From: JBKHXF01 sp046566145
GTDB lineage: Bacteria; Actinomycetota; Nitriliruptoria; Nitriliruptorales; Nitriliruptoraceae
Direction: 5' to 3'
Assembly (NCBI GenBank): GCA_046566145.1
Contig: JBKHXF010000001.1
Coordinates: forward strand, 1-44,102
Length of the DNA: 44,102 nt
Part shown: positions 35,110 to 42,924 of the stretch, piece by piece
Layout of the letters: the number at the start of each line of letters is the position of its first letter
How positions within the stretch are numbered: the stretch's first letter is position 1
Made by a program: the position numbers and the translations under genes
The notes under the pieces: generated by a model
Database searches by the model: none
The model's input: the letters and a program-made list of their open reading frames with translations, nothing else
What the model was told of the DNA's origin: nothing

Positions 35110-36714
35110 GTGAAGCTCCGCGCAGCGCTCATGATCGGGGCCCTCGCCGGCTCCGTCGCCTTCGCACCCGCCCCGGCCACCGACCTCTCCAACCACGGTG
35201 TCGGGACCGACAACTTCACCCTCGTGAAGAACGTCCCGCACTCGGCGGGTGGTCGCGGGTCGGACATCGAGTTCGCGACGTACACCTTCGACACCGTCGA
35301 CGACGTGCCCGCGTCCTACTTCGCTCCGGGCCGGTCCGGCGCGGCCGACGCCGACCCGGCGACCGCCGGGATCCAGAAGGACATCGCGCTCGCCGGCACC
35401 ACCGGCACGAGGCTGTACCTCTACGACGTCACCGTCCCGGCGGAGTCCTACCAGACCGCCGCGTACGAGTGCCCGGCGAACCAGGGCGACACCCAGGTGT
35501 TCCGCCGCGACGGTCGCGTCTACACCACGCTCACCGTCGAGGACGGCGGCTCCGCGGTCAACGCCAACGTCACCTGCGCCAAGGACGCCGGGCTGAAGCC
35601 CGGCCAAGGCACCGAGGGCACGGCGAGGAACTACACCGGCACCTTCATCATCGACATCACCGACCCCTTCGCACCGAAGGCCGTCAGTTTCATCAGCGTC
35701 AAGGAGGGGTCGCACAACGGCACCGTCCACCCCTCCGGAATGTACTTCTACAACTCGAACTCGTCCCTGATCACCGAGCAGGCCGGCATCGTGTCGCCCA
35801 CGCTCGGTGACGGCCAGCCGGGCATCGAGTACTACGACATCTCCGACCTGCAGAACCCCAAGCGCCTCGGCAAGCTGATCCTGCCGCCCATCCCGGCCTC
35901 GCTCGGCACCGAGTCGCACGACATCACCTTCAACGCCAAGGGCGACCGGGCCTACACCGCCGCGCTCTCCCAGGGCGGCATCATCGACACCTCGAACCCG
36001 GCGGCCCCGAAGCTGCTGTCGAGCTGGGTCGACCCGACCATCAACGTCTGGCACCAGGCGGACCCGATCACCATCGGCGATCGCACCCTGCTGGTCGTCG
36101 AGGACGAGGTCGCCGGCGCCGTCGGGACCGGCCAGTGCCCCAACGGTGGCGTGCACGTCTTCGACGTGACCGGCGACCCGGCGGTGCCCACCAAGCTCGG
36201 CTACTGGAACATCGACGAGCCGCGCGTGATGGCGGCCGACGGCAGCCCCGCCACCTCGACCTGCACCGCCCACGTGTTCCGCCTCTACCCCGAGGCCGGG
36301 CTCATGACGATCAGCTACTACAACGGTGGCGTCCGCGTCGTCGACCTCAACGGCCTGATCGGCATCGGGCTCGGCGGTCGCGAGGTCGTCGGCAACCCGA
36401 CGACCAACGCGGACCCGATGGTCCAGCTCGGCTTCCGAAGGTTCCCGAACTCGAACTCCTGGGCCGCCAAGTCGCCGCGCATCCCGGTGGACGCCGACGG
36501 CAACTACGGCGACTTCTGGGTCTTCTCCAACGACAGCCGCGGCCTCGACGTCCTGAAGTTCACGGCCGGCAACGCCGCGGCGGAGGCGGAGGCCGCCGCC
36601 TTCAGCCGCTGGATGACACCGGCTGAGGCCGCCCGGGTCCTGCCGACCAACCTGTCGGCGCAGCAGGTCCGTGACGGACTCAGCCCCTACAGCTGCCTGC
36701 TGAAGGCCTTCTGA
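35110..36714 (+). CDS. Secreted LVIVD-repeat beta-propeller protein
   Basis: 534 residues with a signal peptide (about 1-20, RAALMIGALAGSVAFAPA). The body has several repeats of the type FIIDITDPFAPKAVSFI, EYYDISDLQNPKRLGKLI, GIIDTSNPAAPKLLSSW and VFDVTGDPAVPTKLGYW, typical of LVIVD propeller blades. The conserved SHDITFNAKGDRAY and TCTAHVFRLYPEAGLMTISYYNGGVRVVDL fit the same fold. Five Cys residues suggest disulfides outside the cell. The GTG at 35110 follows GGAG at 7 nt. Such proteins have no defined activity. It is monocistronic with a strong terminator, and diverges from the transporter operon. Confidence 0.85.
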   Translation: MKLRAALMIGALAGSVAFAPAPATDLSNHGVGTDNFTLVKNVPHSAGGRGSDIEFATYTFDTVDDVPASYFAPGRSGAADADPATAGIQKDIALAGTTGTRLYLYDVTVPAESYQTAAYECPANQGDTQVFRRDGRVYTTLTVEDGGSAVNANVTCAKDAGLKPGQGTEGTARNYTGTFIIDITDPFAPKAVSFISVKEGSHNGTVHPSGMYFYNSNSSLITEQAGIVSPTLGDGQPGIEYYDISDLQNPKRLGKLILPPIPASLGTESHDITFNAKGDRAYTAALSQGGIIDTSNPAAPKLLSSWVDPTINVWHQADPITIGDRTLLVVEDEVAGAVGTGQCPNGGVHVFDVTGDPAVPTKLGYWNIDEPRVMAADGSPATSTCTAHVFRLYPEAGLMTISYYNGGVRVVDLNGLIGIGLGGREVVGNPTTNADPMVQLGFRRFPNSNSWAAKSPRIPVDADGNYGDFWVFSNDSRGLDVLKFTAGNAAAEAEAAAFSRWMTPAEAARVLPTNLSAQQVRDGLSPYSCLLKAF

Positions 36715-36732
36715 CCCACCCGCACCACCGTG

Positions 36733-36758
36733 GGGGCCCCGGCACACGCCGGGGCCCT
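36733..36758 (+). terminator. Terminator after the LVIVD gene
   Basis: GGGCCCCGGC and GCCGGGGCCC form a perfect 10-bp stem with loop ACAC, followed by CTCTCG, 19 nt past the stop. Confidence 0.75.
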
Positions 36759-36893
36759 CTCGCGTCACCTCCGCGTCACCGCAGCGCCGGCGGCTCGTTG
36801 GGACGGGTGCCCCACGGCCGCCGGCGCGCTCCCCGCCGATGATGGTCGGTGCCGGGGCACCCCTCCTCCCCTCCGCCCTGCCGAGGTCCTCCC

Positions 36894-37235
36894 GTGCCCG
36901 AACGACTCGAGCTGTCCTGCGACGACGTCCGCGTCCTGGTGACCCACCACGACGACGGGACGTGGGACGTCGCGTTCCCCGCGGCGGGGTTCTCGGTGAT
37001 GGTCCGCCACCTCGGGGCCTGGGTCGGGGTCGACGAGACCGGCGACATCCTGGTGCGCGACGAGTTCGCCCTCGCCGCCCAGCCCCACCCGCTGCTCGGG
37101 CTCGGGGTCGGCCGACTGCACCGCGTGTTCACGACCCCGCCGGACCTCGACCTCGCCGACCTCGTCGGGTGGTCGTGCTCCGTGCTCGACGACGTCCGCC
37201 GCGAGCTCGGCCACCCGGTCGACCTCGACGCCTGA
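36894..37235 (+). CDS. Small hypothetical protein (113 residues)
   Basis: I do not recognise a family. The protein (start VPERLELSCDDVRVLV) is acidic, has no membrane segment and contains alternating strands (WDVAFPAAGFSVMVRHLGAWVGVDE) followed by a C-terminal helix (LADLVGWSCSVLDDVRREL). It looks like a compact cytosolic domain. The GTG at 36894 has GAGG 8 nt upstream; the open frame to 36849 is Pro/Arg-rich and probably not translated. It converges on a lipase-like gene, 16 nt away. Confidence 0.6.
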   Translation: MPERLELSCDDVRVLVTHHDDGTWDVAFPAAGFSVMVRHLGAWVGVDETGDILVRDEFALAAQPHPLLGLGVGRLHRVFTTPPDLDLADLVGWSCSVLDDVRRELGHPVDLDA

Positions 37236-37251
37236 CCGGGGCCGGGAGCCG

Positions 37252-37983
37252 TCAGGCCGACGCCGCCGCCGGCGGACTGGGGCGTGCCAGCGCCGTCGCC
37301 ACGGCCAGCCACACGTCCGGGTCGAGGCCCATGCCGAGGTGCGCCGAGCCGACCTCGACGGCCTCGTGCTCGTTCACGGTGTCGAGGCACGCCCGCCAGG
37401 CGACGATGCCGTCCTGGCGGGAGTGGATGACGGTCAGCGGACGCGGCACCGGCACCCGCTCGCGCTCGTCCGCGGCGCGGGCGAACCCGTCGACCTGCTC
37501 CGGGTCCATGCGGCCCGCGAACGCGGTGTGGCGGGCCCCGCCACGGATCGGGGAACCGAAGGTGACGACCCGGTCGACGTGCTCCGGGGCCACGCGTGCG
37601 AGCTCGCGCGCCAGCACCCCGCCGAGCGACCACCCGACGAGGTGGACGGGGCGGTCCGCCGCCTCGGCGAGCCGGGCGAGCCGCGGCCGGAGGCGCTGCG
37701 CCAGCGCCGGCACGCGTCCACGGTTGACCCCGAGCCCCCAGCCGTGGGGCTCGAACCCCCGCGCGGCGAGGTAGGCCCGCAGCGGTGCCAGCGACGCGTC
37801 GTTGCCGCCGTAGCCCGGCAGGCACAGCACCGGGGCGCCGTCCCCTCTCGGCGCCCTCACCAGCCGGGGGGCGGCCAGCGCCAGGCGGAGCGGCTCGCGC
37901 AGCGTGCGGACCTCCGTCGCGAGGTGTCGACGGGTCGCGCTGACGTCGTCGGGCGCCGACGGGGTGGCGAGGCTGCGCAGCAC
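37252..37983 (-). CDS. Alpha/beta-fold esterase/lipase-like hydrolase
   Basis: 243 residues. The oxyanion strand is VLCLPGYGGND, the nucleophile elbow is LVGWSLGGVLA, the probable acid is in IHSRQDGIVAW and the probable catalytic His is in VGSAHLGMGL. The pattern resembles triacylglycerol-lipase-like and PGAP1-like cytosolic hydrolases. There is no signal peptide. The GTG at 37983 has GGAGGGG a few bases upstream. No operon partner on its strand; substrate unknown. Confidence 0.82.
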   Translation of the reverse strand: MLRSLATPSAPDDVSATRRHLATEVRTLREPLRLALAAPRLVRAPRGDGAPVLCLPGYGGNDASLAPLRAYLAARGFEPHGWGLGVNRGRVPALAQRLRPRLARLAEAADRPVHLVGWSLGGVLARELARVAPEHVDRVVTFGSPIRGGARHTAFAGRMDPEQVDGFARAADERERVPVPRPLTVIHSRQDGIVAWRACLDTVNEHEAVEVGSAHLGMGLDPDVWLAVATALARPSPPAAASA

Positions 37984-38103
37984 GGGGTCCCCTCCGCAGG
38001 GCGATCGATGGTGGTGCCGGGTGGTGCGGTGGCGCGGTGCAGCGGTGACGGTCCGCCGGTCCCGCGGTCCCGAACCGCCGCGGCGGGACGAGGAGGCAGG
38101 CGC

Positions 38104-38790
38104 GTGGGTTCAGAGACGACACCGGGGCTGGTGTGCCTGCAGGGTGGGGCCGAGTTCGGCGCCGCCTGCCGGGACATGGACCGGGCGGTGCTCGCCGCCG
38201 CACCCCCCGGCCCGGTGGTCGTCCTGGCCGGCGCCGCCTCGCCGGGACGGGACCACGCGACCGCGAGCCGCAACGCCGCCCGGTACCACGCCGGTCTCGG
38301 CGCCGACGACGTGCGCATCGCCCCACACCCGCTCGAGGACCCCGACGGCGCCACCGCGGTGCTGGCCGACGCCGCGCTGGTCGTGCTCCCGGGTGGCTCC
38401 CCCGCACGGCTCCACGCGGGGCTCGCCGGCGGCGTCGGCGCGGCCCTGCGGGCTCGACACGCCGCCGGCGCGGCCGTGTCCGGCGCGTCCGCCGGCGCCA
38501 TGGTGCTGTGCGAGCACACCTGGCTACCGGACCGGGGCGGCGCGGTCGTCGCGGGGCTCGGGCTCGCGCCCGGCGTCGCCCTGGTGCACCACCGGGGAGA
38601 GGACCGCCGGGTCCCCGCCGTGCCGGACGACGCGCCGCGGTGGGGCCTGCCGGAGTGCGGCGGAGTGCTGCTCCACGCCGGCACCGTGACCGCCGCCGGC
38701 GCCGGCGAGCCGGTGCTGTTCGTCGGCCGCCGGCGCGTGGTGCTGGCGCGCCGGGCGACCGACCTCACCGGGCTGCTGTCCGACGCCTGA
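38104..38790 (+). CDS. Peptidase S51 / cyanophycinase-like (type 1 glutamine amidotransferase-like fold)
   Basis: 228 residues. The nucleophile serine lies in SGASAGAM, the conserved elbow of S51 dipeptidase E and cyanophycinase. The strands LVCLQGGAEFG and VVLAGAASPGRD match the fold's N-terminal half, and VVLPGGSPARLHAG is the usual LPGG segment. Such enzymes cleave Asp-X dipeptides or cyanophycin; I cannot decide which. The GTG at 38104 has GAGGAGG 7 nt upstream. An overlapping long open frame on the other strand is a shadow. It shares a bidirectional terminator with the Crp-like gene. Confidence 0.8.
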   Translation: MGSETTPGLVCLQGGAEFGAACRDMDRAVLAAAPPGPVVVLAGAASPGRDHATASRNAARYHAGLGADDVRIAPHPLEDPDGATAVLADAALVVLPGGSPARLHAGLAGGVGAALRARHAAGAAVSGASAGAMVLCEHTWLPDRGGAVVAGLGLAPGVALVHHRGEDRRVPAVPDDAPRWGLPECGGVLLHAGTVTAAGAGEPVLFVGRRRVVLARRATDLTGLLSDA

Positions 38791-38807
38791 CGTCGCACGC
38801 CCGCCGA

Positions 38808-38831
38808 CCGCGGCCGGGTGGGCGGCCGCGG
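38808..38831. terminator. Bidirectional terminator between S51-like and Crp-like genes
   Basis: CCGCGGCC and GGCCGCGG form an 8-bp stem with an 8-base loop, lying between two convergent stop codons (38790 and 38834). Confidence 0.6.
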
Positions 38832-38833
38832 CG

Positions 38834-39559
38834 TCAGGGGAGCCGCCGCTCCGCGGCGGGCAGGTCGACGACGTACCCGTCGCCGGTCGGCTCGACGATC
38901 CCGGCCACCCGCAGCTCACCCAGCGTCTTCGACACCGTCTCGCGGGACGTGCCCACCCAGCTCGCGATCTCCGACTGGTTCATCGGCAGGAGGACCTCGA
39001 ACCGTCCGTCGTCGAGCTCCCGTCCGGCGCGCCGGGCCCACCGGTACAGCTGCAGCAGGACCCGGGTGGGCGCGTCGAAGGAGTCGCGTGACAGCACCAG
39101 GTTCTCGACGTCACGGACCCGCTGGGCACAGGCGTGCAGCACCGCCTGGGCGGCGTCCGGGTGCTGCCGCAGGAACGCACCGAACGTCCGGGACGGGATG
39201 CGGAGCGACCGGACCTCGGTGAGGGCCTTGAGGCTGGTCGCCCGGTCTCGCCGCTCCGGCACGAAGGCGTCGCCCAGCAGCTCACCGGGGCCGTGCAGCC
39301 CCAGGACGACCTCCCGGCCGTTCGGGGCGCTGCGGCTGAGCCGCACCAGGCCCTCGAGCACGAGCGTGACCCCCTCGCTCGCCCGACCCTCGTGCGAGAG
39401 GAACGCGCCGGCGGTGTGCACGTGCCGGGTCGCCGCGGCGGCGAGCTCGCTGCGCTGCGAGTGGTCGAGGACGGCCAGCAGACCGGGCAGGTCGGGCAGG
39501 CCGTGCGTGTCGGCGGTCCCCCCGCCCAGCGGCGCGCCGCGATCTCGCTGTTGCTGCAA
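38834..39559 (-). CDS. Crp/Fnr-family transcriptional regulator
   Basis: About 241 residues from a TTG at 39559 (GGGGGG upstream); the frame is open to GTG 39631, so 265 residues is the upper limit. The cyclic-nucleotide-binding beta barrel (about 35-140) includes GLVRLSRSAPNGREVVLGLHGPGELLGD, where PGELLGD corresponds to the Crp phosphate-cassette region. The C-terminal winged helix (LPMNQSEIASWVGTSRETVSKTLGELRVAGIV) is a clear HTH_Crp. No iron-sulfur Cys cluster is present, so cAMP-type or orphan sensing is more likely than Fnr-type. It lies immediately behind a histidine kinase gene on the same strand. Confidence 0.88.
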   Translation of the reverse strand: MQQQRDRGAPLGGGTADTHGLPDLPGLLAVLDHSQRSELAAAATRHVHTAGAFLSHEGRASEGVTLVLEGLVRLSRSAPNGREVVLGLHGPGELLGDAFVPERRDRATSLKALTEVRSLRIPSRTFGAFLRQHPDAAQAVLHACAQRVRDVENLVLSRDSFDAPTRVLLQLYRWARRAGRELDDGRFEVLLPMNQSEIASWVGTSRETVSKTLGELRVAGIVEPTGDGYVVDLPAAERRLP

Positions 39560-39616
39560 CGGGCACCCCCCAGTGTTGTCCCACCGCGCATCCTCGCGCA
39601 CCGGCGCGAGCGTCGC

Positions 39617-39632
39617 TGTGTCACAGTTCACA
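39617..39632 (-). promoter_or_regulatory. Crp-like binding site at the head of the Crp/Fnr gene
   Basis: TGTGAACTGTGACACA matches the Crp consensus TGTGA-N6-TCACA at nine of the ten fixed positions. It overlaps the furthest upstream possible start codon, which argues that translation starts further in and that the gene is autoregulated. Confidence 0.45.
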
Positions 39633-39670
39633 CCATGCCGTCGGACGCGCCGCCGGGCCCGGGGGGCGCG

Positions 39671-40900
39671 TCACGGGCGCAGGCGCAGGGTGAACACGGC
39701 ACCGCCGTCGGCGCCCGCCGCCGTCCGGACCGATCCGCCGAGCGCCTCGACCAGGCTCCGGACGATGTGCAGCCCCAGGCCGGATCCCGGCTGGTCCACG
39801 GTCCCGCGGACGAACGGCGCGAACAGGTCGCCCTCGGCAGGGAGACCGGGACCGTGGTCCACGACCGAGAGCAACACCCCACCGTCCGCCGCCTCGCCGC
39901 GGACCTCGACCGGTGAGCCCTCCGGGGTGTACTTCAGCGCGTTCTCCAGGAGGTGCTCGAGGACGATGCGCAGGGCCCGGGCGTCGAGCCTGGCCTCGAG
40001 TCCCTCCGGGACGTCGAGCGTGGTCGGCCGCTCGGTCGAGCCGAGCAGGTCCCTCACGACCTCCGCCACGAGGGGCCGCAACGGCTGTCGCACGAGCACG
40101 AGGTCCGCCGCCACGAGGCTCGACTGCGCCTCCTCGACGAGCTCCTCGACCTGCACCTTCAGCCGCTCGCAGCTCGTCGCGATGCGCTCCAGCGCCTCCC
40201 GACGGGCGTCGGGGGCGAGCCGGTCCCAGCCGCGCACCAGCGTGGCCGACCACCCCGAGATGACCGTGATCGGCGCCTTCATGGCGTGCTCGACCTGCGC
40301 GAGGAAGTGGCTCCGCTCGGCCAGGCGTCGGCGGGCTGCCTCGGCCTGCTCCTCCGCCTCCTCCACGGCGAGCTGCCGGCTGATGGCATCGCCGATGAGC
40401 CGGGCGAAGAGCCGCAGGACCCGCTCGACCCGCGGGTCGGCCGGACGTCGCCCGACCGACGCCGCGCAGAGGGTCCCGAAGGGCTGGCCGCCCCCCGTCG
40501 TCGTCACCGGGACCGAGACGTACGTGACGATCCCGAGGCCCGTCGCTGCGCCGCTGTCGCCCCAGCGCTCCGGCACGTCGCTCGTCCAGCCCCGCCCCTC
40601 CGCCAGCGACCGCTTGCACAGGGTGTCGTCCCACGCCACCCGCAGGCCCTCGGCGAGGTCGAGTTCCCCCTCGTTGAGCGCGTGGGTCACGTGTTGGACC
40701 TCGGCGTCCCAGTCGATGCGGGTGAGGTAGGTCGACTCGAAACCCGAGAGGTCGTGCAGGACCTCGAGCAGCGGACGGACGAGCCCCTCGAGGTCGTCGG
40801 CCTCGACGGCGTCGACGACCCCCTCGAGCCAGTGGAACCCCGCGAGCGCACCCGCCTGCTGGGCCTCCCGTACCGGCACGTCGGACCGCCGCTCGTCCAT
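39671..40900 (-). CDS. GAF-domain sensor histidine kinase
   Basis: 409 residues with no membrane segments. A GAF domain (about 25-175, FESTYLTRIDWDAEVQHVTHA...WDDTLCKRSL) is followed by a coiled-coil EEAEEQAEAARRRL, a HisKA helix with HAMKAPI as the phosphoacceptor box, and a HATPase domain with N box EHLLENALKYTP, G1 VVDHGPGLP and G2 GSGLGLHIV. The Cys in DDTLCKRSL is typical of GAF domains that follow light or redox; that is only suggestive. The ATG at 40900 has AGGAG 5 nt upstream. No response regulator is adjacent; the Crp-like gene downstream may be co-transcribed. Confidence 0.9.
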   Translation of the reverse strand: MDERRSDVPVREAQQAGALAGFHWLEGVVDAVEADDLEGLVRPLLEVLHDLSGFESTYLTRIDWDAEVQHVTHALNEGELDLAEGLRVAWDDTLCKRSLAEGRGWTSDVPERWGDSGAATGLGIVTYVSVPVTTTGGGQPFGTLCAASVGRRPADPRVERVLRLFARLIGDAISRQLAVEEAEEQAEAARRRLAERSHFLAQVEHAMKAPITVISGWSATLVRGWDRLAPDARREALERIATSCERLKVQVEELVEEAQSSLVAADLVLVRQPLRPLVAEVVRDLLGSTERPTTLDVPEGLEARLDARALRIVLEHLLENALKYTPEGSPVEVRGEAADGGVLLSVVDHGPGLPAEGDLFAPFVRGTVDQPGSGLGLHIVRSLVEALGGSVRTAAGADGGAVFTLRLRP

Positions 40901-40927
40901 CGTTGCTCCTCGCACGCCCCGCACGAC

Positions 40928-40948
40928 GGTGTGCGATGGTGCCACACC
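40928..40948. other. Inverted repeat in front of the GAF histidine kinase
   Basis: GGTGTG and CACACC are separated by 9 bases, about 30 nt upstream of the ATG. It resembles a regulator site, but the spacing does not fit Crp exactly. Confidence 0.3.
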
Positions 40949-41116
40949 GCAATCGAACTCCGCGCGCGGTCAGCTCAAGTCCGCCACCGTCGCGCCGACG
41001 GGGAGGGGTGGCGGACCTCGACCGTCGATCGCTCCCGCACGCTGCTGCGCTCCGGATCACACACCCGTGTCCATCGGGCCACTCCGGGCGCCCCCACCCT
41101 AGGACGACGCGCGACC

Positions 41117-41353
41117 ATGGCAACCCCGACCCCCGCCCGACCGGCCGGCGACCCCGACCAGGTGGCCGAGCTGGCGGACTCGCTCTCCGAGGTCGACCGG
41201 ATGGCGTTCGACGCCGCGCTGATGGCGGCCATCCGGCAGCTCGACGGCCCTCGCCGCGAGCGGGCCATCACGCACATCCGCACGGCCGTCGCGACCTGCG
41301 GCGGCGACCCTGCGGTCCTGCGCGCCGTCGTCTCGGCCGTCTCCGCCGCCTGA
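41117..41353 (+). CDS. Small hypothetical helical protein (78 residues)
   Basis: I do not recognise a family. Starting at ATG 41117, the protein is mostly alpha-helical with an amphipathic pattern (VAELADSLSEVDRMAFDAALMAAI), one Cys and no membrane segment. The Shine-Dalgarno is weak. It lies back-to-back with the GAF kinase gene, so a regulatory or adaptor role is possible but unsupported. The longer frame running in from 39953 is a shadow of the kinase gene. Confidence 0.5.
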   Translation: MATPTPARPAGDPDQVAELADSLSEVDRMAFDAALMAAIRQLDGPRRERAITHIRTAVATCGGDPAVLRAVVSAVSAA

Positions 41354-41481
41354 CGAGCGCAGCTCCCGCACGAGCCATCCACGCCGACCGGCCTCGGGGA
41401 GGAACCTCGGGGGTCGACGTCGAAGGCTCCGGGCGACCGCGTGCGCCATCCGTGCACGCACCGCGCTGAGGGAGCCAACCC

Positions 41482-42348
41482 GTGCAGGTCCGGACCGTCG
41501 TCGCCGCGCTCGCCGCGGCCCCGCTGCTGCTCGGCAGCATCGCCGCCACCTCGCTCGAGCCGGGCGCCCTCGCCCTGGCCGACGGCTGCCGGTTCCTCGA
41601 GGGGTCCGACGCCGACGGAGCCGAGCCCGTCGTCCTCTGCGAGGACGCGTTCTACGGCTCCTGCCAGACCGCCAACGGCACCAAGCTGTACCTGCCGGCC
41701 GCCGAGACCGTCCCGCTGGTCGACGCCAAGCCGACCGCGAGCTTCACGGCCGGTCAGGGCTGCGGGACCGTCGACGAGCCGGTCTTCGGCTCCACCGGGA
41801 TCGGCGCGACCCCGAACTACGAGTACTACACCGCCGGCACCGTGAACTTCGGCAACATGGACACGCTCACGTTCGAGCTGCACTTCCTCGGCCCCAACCT
41901 CGCCTACACGGGCCAACCGGTCCGGCTCGACGCCCGCGTTCTCGTCGACGGCATCTCCCTCTTCGGTGACGACACGTTCGTGTCCGTGACCGGGGACGCC
42001 GTCACCTCCCCGGCGCGACGCCGCATCGTCGCGACCCCGGTCGTGTCGTCCACGGGCGCGTCCTCGTCGCTCCGCTTCACCATCACCGGGATCGCCGGCC
42101 TCGACCCGACGTTCGCCGAGCGCGGTGCCGCCGGCGCGGAGGAGCGGCCCCGACAGGTGCAGCTGCAGTTCACGGCCCCGACGTCCACGACCTGCCAGGC
42201 CCTGCCGCCGAACAACGGCGAGCGCTGCGCCCCGATCGGCGCGAGCCCGCTCGTGCTCGGTGCCGTCGAGGTCCCCACCGGTGGTCTGGTGAACCTCGCC
42301 GACACCTCGAAGTTCGGCGTGACGCTGCCCGCCGGCAAGCAGGGCTGA
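41482..42348 (+). CDS. Secreted protein of unknown function
   Basis: 288 residues with a signal peptide (about 1-34, VVAALAAAPLLLGSIAATSLEPGALALA). The mature part is beta-rich and has six Cys, which suggests disulfides outside the cell. It contains YYTAGTVNFGNMDTLTFELHF and a late ALPPNNGERCAPIG. I see no catalytic motif or anchor. The GTG at 41482 has GGGAG 7-8 nt upstream. It has its own terminator and stands alone. A role as a surface or matrix protein is possible. Confidence 0.65.
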   Translation: MQVRTVVAALAAAPLLLGSIAATSLEPGALALADGCRFLEGSDADGAEPVVLCEDAFYGSCQTANGTKLYLPAAETVPLVDAKPTASFTAGQGCGTVDEPVFGSTGIGATPNYEYYTAGTVNFGNMDTLTFELHFLGPNLAYTGQPVRLDARVLVDGISLFGDDTFVSVTGDAVTSPARRRIVATPVVSSTGASSSLRFTITGIAGLDPTFAERGAAGAEERPRQVQLQFTAPTSTTCQALPPNNGERCAPIGASPLVLGAVEVPTGGLVNLADTSKFGVTLPAGKQG

Positions 42349-42368
42349 GCGACCCACCGGGGGACCAC

Positions 42369-42400
42369 ACGGCCGCGGCATCGGGAGGAGCCGCGGCCGT
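42369..42400 (+). terminator. Terminator after the secreted protein gene
   Basis: ACGGCCGCGGC and GCCGCGGCCGT form an 11-bp stem around a 10-base loop, 20 nt past the stop codon. It may also serve the convergent gene ending at 42423. Confidence 0.7.
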
Positions 42401-42422
42401 CGTGTGCCGCCGGCGCTGCGGC

Positions 42423-42803
42423 TCAGCGCCGGCGGTCGCGCCGGCGGACGGCGAGCAGGTGGGCGGCGGCCGTGCACGCGTACGCGCCGGCGCCGAGCAG
42501 CACGAGGAACCCGACCGTCGCGGTCGCCTCGGCTCCCGTCCGGGCCGGACCGGGCGCGCAGGCGCCGTCCGCGTCGCAGACCCCCAGCGCCAACCACGCG
42601 ACCCCGGCGAGCAGGAGCAGCGCGCCGGCGGCGGCGACCTGCAGGGCCCGTGTCAGGGTCGCCCCGGTCGGGGTGGGCGGCAGGAACCGGGGCCGCTCCG
42701 GGTCGCCACCGTCACGATCGGACGGCGCGCCACCGTCGGACGGCGTGGCGGGGCCGCCGGCGGGCTCGTCGCGGCGGCGGGGTAGCGTCGGGTCGTCGTC
42801 CAT
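42423..42803 (-). CDS. Small two-helix membrane protein
   Basis: 126 residues from ATG 42803 (MDDDPTLPRRRDEP). A Pro/Asp/Arg-rich cytosolic N-terminus of about 50 residues precedes two membrane helices (about 50-72 and 90-112), with a short external loop holding two Cys (CDADGAC) and a basic C-terminus RRRDRRR. I do not know the family. Its 5' end faces the MFS gene with 121 nt between. The frame is open upstream to 43256, but that part overlaps the transporter and is a shadow. Confidence 0.55.
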   Translation of the reverse strand: MDDDPTLPRRRDEPAGGPATPSDGGAPSDRDGGDPERPRFLPPTPTGATLTRALQVAAAGALLLLAGVAWLALGVCDADGACAPGPARTGAEATATVGFLVLLGAGAYACTAAAHLLAVRRRDRRR

Positions 42804-42924
42804 CGTGTCGAGGTCCGGTGCCGAGGCGGGCCCCGGATGCCCCTCGCCCGCCGGGGAGCGACACCGACCACCACCGACCACGCGGACGCGGCCGGCCGGG
42901 GGGAGTGGAGACGGGAGCGGAGAC

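Noticed and set aside
38133..40730. 865-residue plus-strand open frame
   Set aside because: Arg/Ser/Pro-rich shadow that crosses the S51, Crp and kinase genes.
42783..42788. TAGCGT on the plus strand as promoter of the MFS gene
   Set aside because: It lies about 140 nt upstream, inside the codons of the small membrane protein (Thr-Leu-Pro), and may be chance.
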